Source: SVTX01 sp045538195 (GTDB lineage Bacteria > Bacillota > Clostridia > Oscillospirales > CAG-272). Taken from it: DNA of 37,530 nucleotides. The notes under the pieces were generated by a model. The model was not told where the DNA came from. It ran no database searches and worked only from the letters and a program-made list of their open reading frames with translations. Made by a program: the position numbers and the translations under genes. This document shows positions 23,403-31,153 of the stretch, piece after piece. Each line of letters begins with the position of its first letter. Positions within the stretch are counted from its first letter, which is position 1. The DNA lies in assembly GCA_045538195.1 (NCBI GenBank), contig JAZSRA010000048.1:1-37530 (forward strand). Reading direction: 5' to 3'.

Positions 23403-23840
23403 ATGTTGAAAACACCTTTTGGAATGATTAAAATTTGTGTAGACGGAGTTTATACGGATTATGAGGCTGTGGCGATTGATTTTACACGCCCACCGTGTGA
23501 CAAAAAACCGATAGCCGCATGCTACCGCATAGAAATATATGCAAAAAATTGCGGCTCGATTGCGTGCATATTGGAGCCTGTCGATGCTGATATTATCAAC
23601 ACGGGAGATTCGGGCGAAGACTATTTGAACGCTGAATTTATAAAGGATAAGAGCATTTTGACTATCGGCATAGAAGACGACAATTCCGCCTTTGAGTCGG
23701 TTCGCTTGCCGTTGGGGTTACAGTATAATTTAAATTTCCCGATTGACAAGGTCGTTTTCGGAATTGCCTGGGCAACCGATTATGAAAGTGATGGCGACGT
23801 TCGCACTTGGTTTGCCGCTGATCCAACGATTAAAGTATAA
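23403..23840 (+). CDS. Hypothetical protein
   Basis: I do not recognise this 145-residue protein. It has no signal peptide or membrane segment and looks like a beta-rich globular domain (MIKICVDGVYTDYEAVAIDF, YRIEIYAKNCGSIACILEPV, DKVVFGIAWATDYESDGDVR). AGGAG (23386-23390) lies at a good distance from ATG 23403; the frame is open further upstream inside alaX, but that extension has no site. It lies 20 bases after alaX and is probably co-transcribed with it, ending at the shared hairpin at 23878. Confidence 0.65.
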   Translation: MLKTPFGMIKICVDGVYTDYEAVAIDFTRPPCDKKPIAACYRIEIYAKNCGSIACILEPVDADIINTGDSGEDYLNAEFIKDKSILTIGIEDDNSAFESVRLPLGLQYNLNFPIDKVVFGIAWATDYESDGDVRTWFAADPTIKV

Positions 23841-23877
23841 AATCCTTTTATTTGGGGAAGTTTTTGCCGGAGGGGAG

Positions 23878-23923
23878 TGCAGAGGGGAACCTGCTTTTTT
23901 CAAAAAGCGGGTTCCCCTCTGCA
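23878..23923. terminator. Bidirectional terminator between convergent genes
   Basis: A 22-nt arm starting TGCAGAGGGGAACC (23878-23899) pairs with 23902-23923 with one wobble. It ends in T-runs on both strands and serves both the hypothetical gene and potD. Confidence 0.85.
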
Positions 23924-23927
23924 TCTA

Positions 23928-25244
23928 TTAATAATTGTTTCTGTATTTCTTTCTCAAACCGAAGAAGATCGCTCCTGCGGCGAGAGAGCCGACGATCGCC
24001 ACACAAATAATAATTATCACGGGGCTGACGTCAATGTCGGATTTCAATTCCTCCCAAAGCTCGTTGATAAGAACCAGCTTTTCAGAGGTCAGATTCTCGT
24101 AGTAGGTGGCTTCTACCTTGTCAAGAGCGTACATCTTGTCAAAGGCGTCCTCCTTGATCGAGTTCATGCTCTCGCGATAGCCCTCGTCGTCAACGACTTT
24201 TTGGTTGGGCGACGCGTAATAGGTGTATTCAGCGTTCGCAACGGCGGGGGAATAAAAATCTACGCCTTGGCTTTCCATATAGTCGAAAAATTCCTCGTTG
24301 AAGTCCTCGTCGACCATAAGCATGAAGTCGATGTATCTCTCGGCAACGAGCTTGTTTTCGCTGGTCTTGGGGATACACATAGCGTCAACGTAGAGGTTTG
24401 TGCCTTCCTCGGGATAGAAGAAGTCGAGATCCTCGTTGTTCTCGTACATCGTAAGGAAATCGCCTGCGTAGTATGCCGCGATAGCCGCGCTGCCGCCCTC
24501 CATCTTGTTGAAGATCTCGTCCATGACGTAGCCCTGAACGATACCCTTTTGCGCTTTCAGCTCGTTAAGAGCGCGTCTCCACTCGGTCTCGTCGTCGGTG
24601 TTGACGTCGATGCCAAGCTTGTACTGCGCCGTGCCGAACGCGTCGCGGGAGTTGTTGAATTGGAGAATGTTGCCTGCGTACTTTTCGTTCCACATAATCT
24701 CCCACGAGCCGATGTCCTCCTCATCTACCATCGTCGTGTTGTAGATGATGCCGATCATACCGTAGAAGTAGGGAACAGAGTAGACGTTACCCTCGTCGTA
24801 GTAGTCGTATTCCGCGTCAGATCCAAAAAAGTCCCCTGAAAGATTTTTCTTTGCGTGAGGGATATTGTCGTAGTTCAGAGGTGCGAGCAGACTTTCACCG
24901 TCCTCGCCCGTGATAAGTCTCTCTATCATATAGTCGGAGGGGACGATAATGTCGTAGTTGACCGCACCGCCCGAAAGCTTTGCGTACATATCCTCGTTGG
25001 AGGAGTAGGTTGAATAGACGACCTCGACCTTCTCGCCGTACTTGTACTCGTACCAAAGCTCAAAGGCGCGGTTGGAATCAAGAGTGTCCTCGCTGCCGTC
25101 GGAGATATACTCGCCCCAGTTGTAAACGTAGAGAGTGGTGACCGAGCCGCCCGTGGCGTTGTCACACGAGGTGAGCGCGAGGATCGGGAGAGCTAAAAGC
25201 AGGATCGCTATGATCAGTGAAAAAGATCTTTTTAGCGTCATCAT
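23928..25244 (-). CDS. potD: Spermidine/putrescine-binding protein PotD
   Basis: A 438-residue ligand receptor for the polyamine ABC importer encoded upstream. The signal peptide ends in the lipobox LTSC (C27), so the N-terminus is lipid-anchored. The body has the PotD pattern (TTLYVYNWGEYIS, NYDIIVPSDYMI, VPYFYGMIGIIYNTTMV, GYVMDEIF, GSAAIAAYYAGD). Unusually, residues about 408-429 form a second hydrophobic segment followed by RKKYRNNY, which would add a C-terminal membrane anchor; classical PotD ends before this. The start overlaps the potC stop by four bases. Ligand specificity is inferred from the family. Confidence 0.9.
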   Translation of the reverse strand: MMTLKRSFSLIIAILLLALPILALTSCDNATGGSVTTLYVYNWGEYISDGSEDTLDSNRAFELWYEYKYGEKVEVVYSTYSSNEDMYAKLSGGAVNYDIIVPSDYMIERLITGEDGESLLAPLNYDNIPHAKKNLSGDFFGSDAEYDYYDEGNVYSVPYFYGMIGIIYNTTMVDEEDIGSWEIMWNEKYAGNILQFNNSRDAFGTAQYKLGIDVNTDDETEWRRALNELKAQKGIVQGYVMDEIFNKMEGGSAAIAAYYAGDFLTMYENNEDLDFFYPEEGTNLYVDAMCIPKTSENKLVAERYIDFMLMVDEDFNEEFFDYMESQGVDFYSPAVANAEYTYYASPNQKVVDDEGYRESMNSIKEDAFDKMYALDKVEATYYENLTSEKLVLINELWEELKSDIDVSPVIIIICVAIVGSLAAGAIFFGLRKKYRNNY

Positions 25245-26056
25245 TTCGTTACCCCCTTGCCTTTATTCTTGAACTTTACCGAGCCGGTAAAGTTGACGAC
25301 AAGCAGAATTACGAGTATGATCGCGACTATCATAGCGCAGAGCGCGTACATACTGAACTTGACGTTGTGAACGGTCTGATTGTAAACGTAAAGGGGGAGC
25401 GTCTGGAAATTGGGAGAGCTTACGAAATGGCTGATGACGAAGTCGTCAAGAGAGAGGGTGAAGCTCATCATAAGTCCCGAAATGATACCGGGTACGATCT
25501 CGGGAAGCTCGACCTTGAAGAAGGCGCGCGAGGGCGTGCAACCGAGGTCCTGCGCCGCTTCGGAGAGAGATTTATCGAGCTGATTAAATCTCGGCGTGAT
25601 CGAAAGCAGAGCGTAGGGCAGGTTAAAGGTTGTGTGAGCTATAAGCATCGTTCCAAATCCAAACATCTGGTTGAACTTGAAGAAATTTGCCGCGGCAACG
25701 AAAAGGAGCATCATAGAGACGCCCGTGACGATGTCGGGGTTCATCATAGGAATGTTGGTGACCGAGGTGATAGCGCCCTTGATGTACCTGTTCTTCATGT
25801 GATGAAGACCGAGGGCGGCAAAGGTTGCGATCACCGTCGCTATGACCGACGAGCAGACCGCCAGAACAAGAGAATTTTTGAGTGCGTTCAGCGCCGCCTC
25901 GTCGCGGAAAAGCTCGCCGTACCATTTGAGGGAAATGCCCGTGAACTCACTGAGTGAGCCGCCGTCGTTAAAGGAAAAGACGATCAGCACCACGATAGGA
26001 GCGTAAAGCAGGGCAAAAATGACGAGCATATAAAATTTAGACAAAAATTTCATCAT
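25241..26056 (-). CDS. potC: Polyamine ABC permease PotC
   Basis: A 271-residue inner-membrane permease with six predicted transmembrane helices. The EAA loop that docks on the ATPase is visible as SEAAQDLGCTPSRAFFKVELP. It pairs with PotB to form the channel. It overlaps potB by four bases at its start and potD by four bases at its end, so the three are translated together. Assignment follows position and the PotC-like N-terminus (LYAPIVVLIVFSFNDG). Confidence 0.92.
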   Translation of the reverse strand: MMKFLSKFYMLVIFALLYAPIVVLIVFSFNDGGSLSEFTGISLKWYGELFRDEAALNALKNSLVLAVCSSVIATVIATFAALGLHHMKNRYIKGAITSVTNIPMMNPDIVTGVSMMLLFVAAANFFKFNQMFGFGTMLIAHTTFNLPYALLSITPRFNQLDKSLSEAAQDLGCTPSRAFFKVELPEIVPGIISGLMMSFTLSLDDFVISHFVSSPNFQTLPLYVYNQTVHNVKFSMYALCAMIVAIILVILLVVNFTGSVKFKNKGKGVTK

Positions 26057-26871
26057 ATAATGACACCTCCTTCATCGTCGGAGAAGCGGTTCATTATCCA
26101 GACCGAGATGAGAATGAGTATCATCATTACAAGGGAAATTACCGCACCTACGTTATAGGTGCTGGGGTTCTGGAAAAGTCGCTCGATGGTGTCGCCGATA
26201 AGGTCGATCTTACCCGCGCCAAGCTTCTGGGAGATATAGAAGGTGCTGATCGAGGGAACGAACACCATAGTGATGCCCGAGACCACACCCGAGACGGTAA
26301 GTGGAAGAACCACCTTGGTCATCGTCTGAAAGCTGTTGCAGCCCAGATCGTGCGCCGCTTCAAGATAGCGGTTGTCGAGCTTGGTCATAGAGGTAAAGAT
26401 AGGCAGTACCATATAGGGCAAAAAGTCGTAGACCATACCCAAAATTACGCCTGCATCCGAGCCGACGATGGGGAGCTTTGAAAGTCCGATGCTTTCAAGA
26501 AACGAGTTGAGAAGTCCGCCGTTGTCGAGCAGAGCCATAAGGGCGTAGGTACGGATCAGCAGATTGCACCACATAGGGAGCATGATCAGAACCATAAGTA
26601 TTTTCTGGGTCTTTGGCTTGCTTCTCGCCATAAAATAGGCGAGAGGATAGCCTAAGGCAAGGCAGACCACCGTGGCTATCAGCGCAAAGGCGATAGACAG
26701 CACGAAAACGTTGCCGTACTGCGAAAGAGTTGAAATATTTGAAAGCGAGAATTTTCCGTCCTCCGTAAAGGCGAAGTAGAGAACGAAAAGCATAGGCGCC
26801 ACGATGAAAAGTATCATCCAGACTATGTGGGGCGCCGCCGCCATTCTCTGAAAGACAGATCCTCTTTTCAT
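26053..26871 (-). CDS. potB: Polyamine ABC permease PotB
   Basis: A 272-residue permease with six predicted transmembrane helices and the EAA loop LEAAHDLGCNSFQTMTKVVLP. It partners PotC. The start codon shares one base with the potA stop, and the end overlaps potC by four bases. The N-terminal PHIVWMILFIVAPMLFVLYFAF is typical of PotB. Confidence 0.92.
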   Translation of the reverse strand: MKRGSVFQRMAAAPHIVWMILFIVAPMLFVLYFAFTEDGKFSLSNISTLSQYGNVFVLSIAFALIATVVCLALGYPLAYFMARSKPKTQKILMVLIMLPMWCNLLIRTYALMALLDNGGLLNSFLESIGLSKLPIVGSDAGVILGMVYDFLPYMVLPIFTSMTKLDNRYLEAAHDLGCNSFQTMTKVVLPLTVSGVVSGITMVFVPSISTFYISQKLGAGKIDLIGDTIERLFQNPSTYNVGAVISLVMMILILISVWIMNRFSDDEGGVII

Positions 26872-28004
26872 TATTCACCGTCCTCCTCTTGGGGTTCGGT
26901 GGGATCGGAGAGCTGGTCAAGCTCGTCCGAGAAGGAGGAATAGTCTCCGAACATACCCGAAAACTCGGATTTGTTCATTATATGTATTGCCTCTGGCTCG
27001 ATGAAAAGACCGATATGCTCGCCCTCGGCGACGAAATCGGTAGTCTGTATCATCCACTTAAATCCGCCGATGTCGACGATTATCTCCCAGTGAACGCCCT
27101 TAAAGGTTACCGACGTGACCGTTCCTTGGAGCATACCCTTGTCGGGGGTGACGACGTCAACGTCCTCGGGGCGAACCACGACGTCGACCTTCTGATTTTT
27201 CTCAAATCCCTTGTCAACACACTCGAAAGTATGACCCGAGAAGCGAACCTTATAGTCGTCGAGCATAATGCCGTCGACGATGTTGGATTCTCCGATAAAG
27301 TCGGCGACGAAAGCGTTTTCGGGCTCGTTGTAGATGTCGGTGGGAGAGCCGATCTGCTGTATCTGTCCGTTAGCCATGACTACCACGGTGTCGGACATAG
27401 AGAGAGCCTCCTCCTGATCGTGTGTGACGTATATAAAGGTGATACCCGTTGCCTTCTGTATCTTTTTCAGCTCGTTCTGCATGTCCTTGCGGAGTTTCAG
27501 GTCAAGGGCGCCGAGAGGCTCGTCAAGGAGCAGGACCTCGGGCTCGTTTACGAGCGCGCGGGCAATAGCGACTCTCTGCTGCTGACCGCCCGACAGAGTA
27601 CTGACCTTGCGGCGTTCAAATCCTTTGAGGTTGACCAGCGAGAGCATTTCTTTCACCTTTTCGCGAATAGTCGCCTCGGGGGTCTTTTTCAGACGCAGAC
27701 CGAACGCGACGTTTTCAAAAACGTTAAGGTGGGGAAAGAGCGCATAGCGCTGAAAGACCGTGTTGACAGGTCTTTTGTGAGGGGGAACGTCCTTGACGCT
27801 TTTGCCGTCAAACTGCACGTCTCCCGTGTCGGGGGTCTCAAATCCTCCGATAATTCGCAGAGTAGTGGTCTTGCCGCATCCCGAGGGACCCAAGAGAGTT
27901 ACGAACTCCTTGTCGTGGATCTGCAAATTGATGTGGTCGAGTACCGTTTCTCCGTCAAATGCTTTTGACACATCAGTCAGGTCGATGATTACTTCCTTTT
28001 CCAT
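26871..28004 (-). CDS. potA: Polyamine ABC ATPase PotA
   Basis: A 377-residue ATPase energising polyamine uptake. Walker A is GPSGCGKTT (39-47), the signature is LSGGQQQ (about 138), Walker B is LLLDEP, and a C-terminal TOBE-type regulatory domain follows (about 240-350). The last 25 residues are acidic. The GGAG (28020-28017 on the minus strand) is 12 bases from the ATG at 28004, which is long; an out-of-frame ATG at 28011 sits at a better distance. It heads the potABCD operon behind a leader of about 185 nt from the promoter at 28197-28225. Confidence 0.95.
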   Translation of the reverse strand: MEKEVIIDLTDVSKAFDGETVLDHINLQIHDKEFVTLLGPSGCGKTTTLRIIGGFETPDTGDVQFDGKSVKDVPPHKRPVNTVFQRYALFPHLNVFENVAFGLRLKKTPEATIREKVKEMLSLVNLKGFERRKVSTLSGGQQQRVAIARALVNEPEVLLLDEPLGALDLKLRKDMQNELKKIQKATGITFIYVTHDQEEALSMSDTVVVMANGQIQQIGSPTDIYNEPENAFVADFIGESNIVDGIMLDDYKVRFSGHTFECVDKGFEKNQKVDVVVRPEDVDVVTPDKGMLQGTVTSVTFKGVHWEIIVDIGGFKWMIQTTDFVAEGEHIGLFIEPEAIHIMNKSEFSGMFGDYSSFSDELDQLSDPTEPQEEDGE

Positions 28005-28196
28005 TACACATAAAAACTCCTTTTAAAATCTGAGATTAGCGTTCCCCTCGGTAATGCGTCGGGTATCGCCGAAATTTTTGATGCGTTTTCCGACAATGTG
28101 TGGCACACAGGTTCTTTCCTTGCCGTTTCCGTCTTAGAACGACAGATACCGTCCCGAAATAGCATTTTGTCAACAGGACAGTATATAACAGCATAC
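28005..28196 (-). other. Long leader of the potABCD operon
   Basis: About 185 nt lie between the predicted start near 28190 and potA. No gene is seen. A short inverted repeat TGTGTG/CACACA surrounds 28100, and GTCGG/CCGAC can pair over a longer distance. A 12-codon frame begins at the out-of-frame ATG 28011 and overlaps the potA start. The leader may take part in control, but no known riboswitch is recognised. Confidence 0.35.
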
Positions 28197-28225
28197 ATTG
28201 TATCATAAAATTTCCACAATTGCAA
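28197..28225 (-). promoter_or_regulatory. Promoter of potABCD
   Basis: On the minus strand TTGCAA (28225-28220), a 17-bp spacer and TACAAT (28202-28197). Confidence 0.65.
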
Positions 28226-28235
28226 TAGTTTTTAA

Positions 28236-28264
28236 AAAAAATCCCGAAAAATCGGGATTTTTTG
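28236..28264. terminator. Terminator downstream of the desulfurase gene
   Basis: AAAATCCCGA (28238-28247) pairs with TCGGGATTTT (28252-28261) around AAAA, with A/T runs on both sides. It serves the minus-strand gene ending at 28391. The 126 bases between show no other feature. Confidence 0.75.
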
Positions 28265-28390
28265 AGAATTTATTTAAGTTTTTCAGCTTTGGTAGTGAAA
28301 ATCGGCGATTATTTTGCAAAAATCTCCCAATTTCTTTGAAATTCTCCCGTATTCTCGCAAATCGCAAGCGCTTGGTCGTCAAGAATACCA

Positions 28391-29545
28391 CTAATAACCG
28401 CGGGAAAACTCGGATATTTTTTCGCAGAGCAGGTCGGTCTCGTGTGAAGTGTTGAAAATGCCGAAGCCGATCCGCACAGCGCCCCCCTCGGGAGTTCCCA
28501 TCGCCTTGTGGGCAAGGGGAGAGCAGTGGTACCCCGTGCGCAGGCAAAAGCCGTCCTCGGCAAGAGCGGTGCCGACGTCGTCGGCGGGGATGCCGTCAAT
28601 ATTGAAGAGCAGAACGCTGCCCGGTGTGTCGTCGTATACCGTTATTCCGCGGATGCTTGAAAGACGGTCAAAGGTCCTCTGCCAAAGCGCTTTTTCGTGT
28701 TCCGCGATTGCTTCGACGCCAAAGTTCTTAATAAATTCAAGCCCTGAGCATAGCCCCGCGATGGCTGGGGTGCAGAGCGTTCCGCCCTCGTATCTTTCGG
28801 GGGAGAGACGACCCATGGAGAGTTCAAGCGAGTTGACTCCGTTGCCGCCCTCGGCAAGTGTGGAGAGCATCGGCAGACCGTCCCGCATTATCATAATCCC
28901 CAAGCCTTGGGGCGAGTAGAGACCCTTGTGGGCGGGGAGACAGAGAATGTCGATGCAGTCCTCGGTCATATCTATGGGCAGGTGTCCCGCCGATTGCGCC
29001 GCGTCGACGCAGAAAATGATGCCGTGACGGCGGCAGAAGCGTCCGATCTCGCGGATGGGCAGGGTATAGGAGCAGACGTTGGACGAGTGGATGCAGACAA
29101 GCATTTTCGTTGACTGACGGAGCTTTTTAATTATGTTGTCAATGATCTGGGAGGCGGACAGCGTCTTGCCCCTTTCATAGGCTTTGAAGACGTCGTATCG
29201 GACTATATCGTCCTTGGCAAGACGCGCCGTGGGACGGAGAACGCTGTTATGCTCCATGTTGCTGATAAGCATATGTCCGCCACCGCTCATTAGTCCCTTT
29301 ATTGCGAGATTTAGCGCGTAGGTGGTGTTGAGGGTAAAGACTACGTTTTCGGGCGACGCGCCGAAAAGCTCCGCAACTCCCTCACGCGCCTCAAAGACCT
29401 TTTCGGAGCTTTTCATGGCGAGGTAGTGAGAGCCTCGCCCGGGGTTGCCGCAGTAGTTTTTCATGCAATCGACCGTCGCCATAATTACACTCTCGGGCTT
29501 GGGATATGTAGTGGCAGCGTTGTCAAAATAAATGATGTCGGACAT
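28391..29545 (-). CDS. Cysteine desulfurase-like aminotransferase class V
   Basis: A 384-residue PLP enzyme of the NifS/SufS/Csd group, which takes sulfur (or selenium) from cysteine (or selenocysteine) onto its own cysteine. Visible residues are H99 in NMEHNS stacking on PLP, D181 and Q184 in VDAAQSAG, the PLP lysine K207 in LPAHKG, and C341 in RTGYHCSPLAHK as the likely persulfide cysteine. The short loop around that cysteine fits the SufS/Csd type. AGGAG precedes ATG 29545. The next gene on the same strand is a DUF3343 protein, a putative sulfur/selenium carrier, 645 bases upstream beyond a repeat. Confidence 0.9.
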   Translation of the reverse strand: MSDIIYFDNAATTYPKPESVIMATVDCMKNYCGNPGRGSHYLAMKSSEKVFEAREGVAELFGASPENVVFTLNTTYALNLAIKGLMSGGGHMLISNMEHNSVLRPTARLAKDDIVRYDVFKAYERGKTLSASQIIDNIIKKLRQSTKMLVCIHSSNVCSYTLPIREIGRFCRRHGIIFCVDAAQSAGHLPIDMTEDCIDILCLPAHKGLYSPQGLGIMIMRDGLPMLSTLAEGGNGVNSLELSMGRLSPERYEGGTLCTPAIAGLCSGLEFIKNFGVEAIAEHEKALWQRTFDRLSSIRGITVYDDTPGSVLLFNIDGIPADDVGTALAEDGFCLRTGYHCSPLAHKAMGTPEGGAVRIGFGIFNTSHETDLLCEKISEFSRGY

Positions 29546-29576
29546 AACGTTCTCCTGATTGTATAATTGGTTTTAT

Positions 29577-29957
29577 GTTCATTTTCTGTCATCAGCGACA
29601 GAAAACGAACCAAAAGAAACGCGAGGGATTGTTCATTTCTTGCCCGCGTCGGCAAGAAACGAACCAAAGAAACGCCGCACGGGTGATAGGGGTGAGTTCT
29701 AAAAATCCGCAAAAGGCGATTGTCTTATTAAACTCAAAGGCGGATTTTTTGAACAGCCCCTCCCCCGTGACCCCCAACCCCGATTGGTTGATAGAGTGTG
29801 GTACGGCTTACATCAATATAAAGCTTTTAAGTTCAACGAGGCTTTCCCTTCGGGAAAGGTCGCTCACGCGACGGGCTTAATTTTCAATAAGATCACGGCT
29901 ACAAATCAAAATTGTAAAAAGGATTTCACTTCTTTTAAAACAATAATCTTTTTCCGT
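29577..29957 (-). repeat. Dispersed structured repeat, copy B1 (inverted)
   Basis: This matches copy A in reverse orientation, including the CTTTCCC/GGGAAAG and GTCGC/GCGAC hairpins, the GACACGGGGGAGGGG-like core, and long flanks to about 29955. Read on the minus strand, its inner stem is AAAAATCCGC/GCGGATTTTT instead of the ACGAATAAAA stem of copy A, and it ends in two hairpins with arms GTTCGTTTCTTGCC and GTTCGTTTTCTGTC. There is no credible gene inside. Confidence 0.8.
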
Positions 29958-30190
29958 CGGCATAGCCGACAGGAGAGAGGGGTACATAGGGGAGAGAGGA
30001 TGTCGCAGGGCGAGAAAATGCGGCATGTTCGCTTTTTCTCGGACAAGACCCTCTTTCACCTATGCGGCGTTCTTTTCGTCCTTTTCTTTCGACGTGGAAA
30101 GAAAAGGACATAAAAAATCGCGTTTCTTTTGTAACTTTTCTTGCAGCTGGTGGCAAGAAAAGTACATATAATAGATTACTAAATTCAAAT
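29957..30190 (+). repeat. Dispersed structured repeat, copy B2 (partial, forward)
   Basis: It begins at the palindrome GTCGGC/GCCGAC (29958-29971), which is also the end of copy B1, so the two copies stand head to head. The middle block with the GTCGC and CTTTCCC hairpins is missing. The core uses an outer stem CATAGG/CCTATG and an inner stem starting CGAGAAA. It ends with hairpins of arm GTCCTTTTCTTTC (30078-30090 with 30097-30109) and ACTTTTCTTGC (30134-30144 with 30153-30163). It stops against the stop codon of the DUF3343 gene. Confidence 0.75.
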
Positions 30191-30436
30191 TTATCTCAAA
30201 TATTCCTTAACCTCGATGCCTGCGGTGTCAAGAGCCGCTTTGACGTTTCCCAAAAGCGTGCAATCAAATTGAACCCCGTATATGCACCCCTTATCAGAGG
30301 CACTTTTACTGACCTTCACCGTGCTTGCGCGCAAAGCGTTTTTAGAAAGCGCCCTCTGCGCCTTCAACGCCATAGTCATCGAACCCGTCACGGCAGTACA
30401 TACCGTGGCGGTGCGGTATGATCGATCGTATTTCAT
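30191..30436 (-). CDS. DUF3343 protein, putative Se/S carrier
   Basis: An 81-residue protein resembling the DUF3343 family of small putative selenium/sulfur carriers often encoded beside cysteine-desulfurase-like enzymes. The helical ALKAQRALSKNALRASTVKVS stretch and the two cysteines in GCIYGVQFDC fit. GGAG lies eight bases before ATG 30436; an upstream TTG at 30442 is less likely. It probably hands sulfur or selenium between the desulfurase at 28391 and an acceptor (inference). The dispersed repeat now separates the two genes. Confidence 0.75.
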   Translation of the reverse strand: MKYDRSYRTATVCTAVTGSMTMALKAQRALSKNALRASTVKVSKSASDKGCIYGVQFDCTLLGNVKAALDTAGIEVKEYLR

Positions 30437-30551
30437 CGTCAATTCTCCGATTCTGCCGTTTTAAGACTTAAATAAGCCTCGCTACATTATATGCTAAAAG
30501 AACTCAAAATGCTGCCTCCAAAAACTATTTTCGCCAATTTTTGCAAAGCAC

Positions 30552-30580
30552 TTGATTTTTTGAAATATATAATGTATAAT
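30552..30580 (+). promoter_or_regulatory. Promoter of the dCMP deaminase operon
   Basis: TTGATT (30552-30557), a 17-bp spacer and TATAAT (30575-30580). Confidence 0.8.
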
Positions 30581-30640
30581 AAATATAAATATAATTAAAA
30601 TGCCGAACTGCACCCCTTTTGCGGTTCTTGGGAGGAAAAA

Positions 30641-31132
30641 ATGAGCGACAGAGTTTCAAAAGCCAACTACTATCTTGATATTGCACAGACCGTTGCCGAG
30701 AGAGCGACCTGTATGCGTCGTCATTTCGGCGCGATCATCGTCAAGGACGACGTTATCGTCTCCACGGGATACAACGGCGCGCCCAGAGGCAGAAAGAACT
30801 GCACCGACATCAATTTTTGCATCAGAGAGCAGTTGAAGATCCCGAGAGGCGAGAGATACGAGCTTTGCCGCTCGGTCCACGCCGAGGCGAACGCAATTAT
30901 CGCCGCCCCCAGAGACAGAATGCTTGGTTCTACGCTTTATATGGTATGCGTAAATCCTGCCGACGGCTCGCTCTATGCGGGTACGAATAGCTGTATGATG
31001 TGCAAGCGTCAGATCATCAACGCGGGTATCGAGACCGTGATCGTTCGCGACACCAAGGACGAGTACAGAGTTATCCCCGTTTCGAGCTGGATAGAGGACG
31101 ACGACTCGCTTTCGGGTCAGTTTGGATATTGA
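30641..31132 (+). CDS. dCMP deaminase (ComEB-like)
   Basis: A 163-residue zinc enzyme converting dCMP to dUMP, which supplies thymidylate synthesis. The catalytic HAE is at 80-82 and the two zinc cysteines are C118 and C121. The usual proline before the first of these is serine here (SCMMC). Cysteines 54, 60 and 76 may form a second metal site, as in many dCMP deaminases. GGAGG precedes ATG 30641. It is the first gene of a run with rimI. Confidence 0.92.
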   Translation: MSDRVSKANYYLDIAQTVAERATCMRRHFGAIIVKDDVIVSTGYNGAPRGRKNCTDINFCIREQLKIPRGERYELCRSVHAEANAIIAAPRDRMLGSTLYMVCVNPADGSLYAGTNSCMMCKRQIINAGIETVIVRDTKDEYRVIPVSSWIEDDDSLSGQFGY

Positions 31133-31153
31133 TATTAACGTAAGGACAGAAAT

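Noticed and set aside
28005..28196. Known riboswitch in the potA leader
   Set aside because: Only short inverted repeats are visible, with no recognised conserved core and no terminator before potA.
29485..30156. Several 60-110-codon frames in the repeat region
   Set aside because: They run through hairpin arms of the dispersed repeat and appear in both orientations in each copy. Such frames come from the repeat and are not credible proteins. The same applies at 37254-37518.
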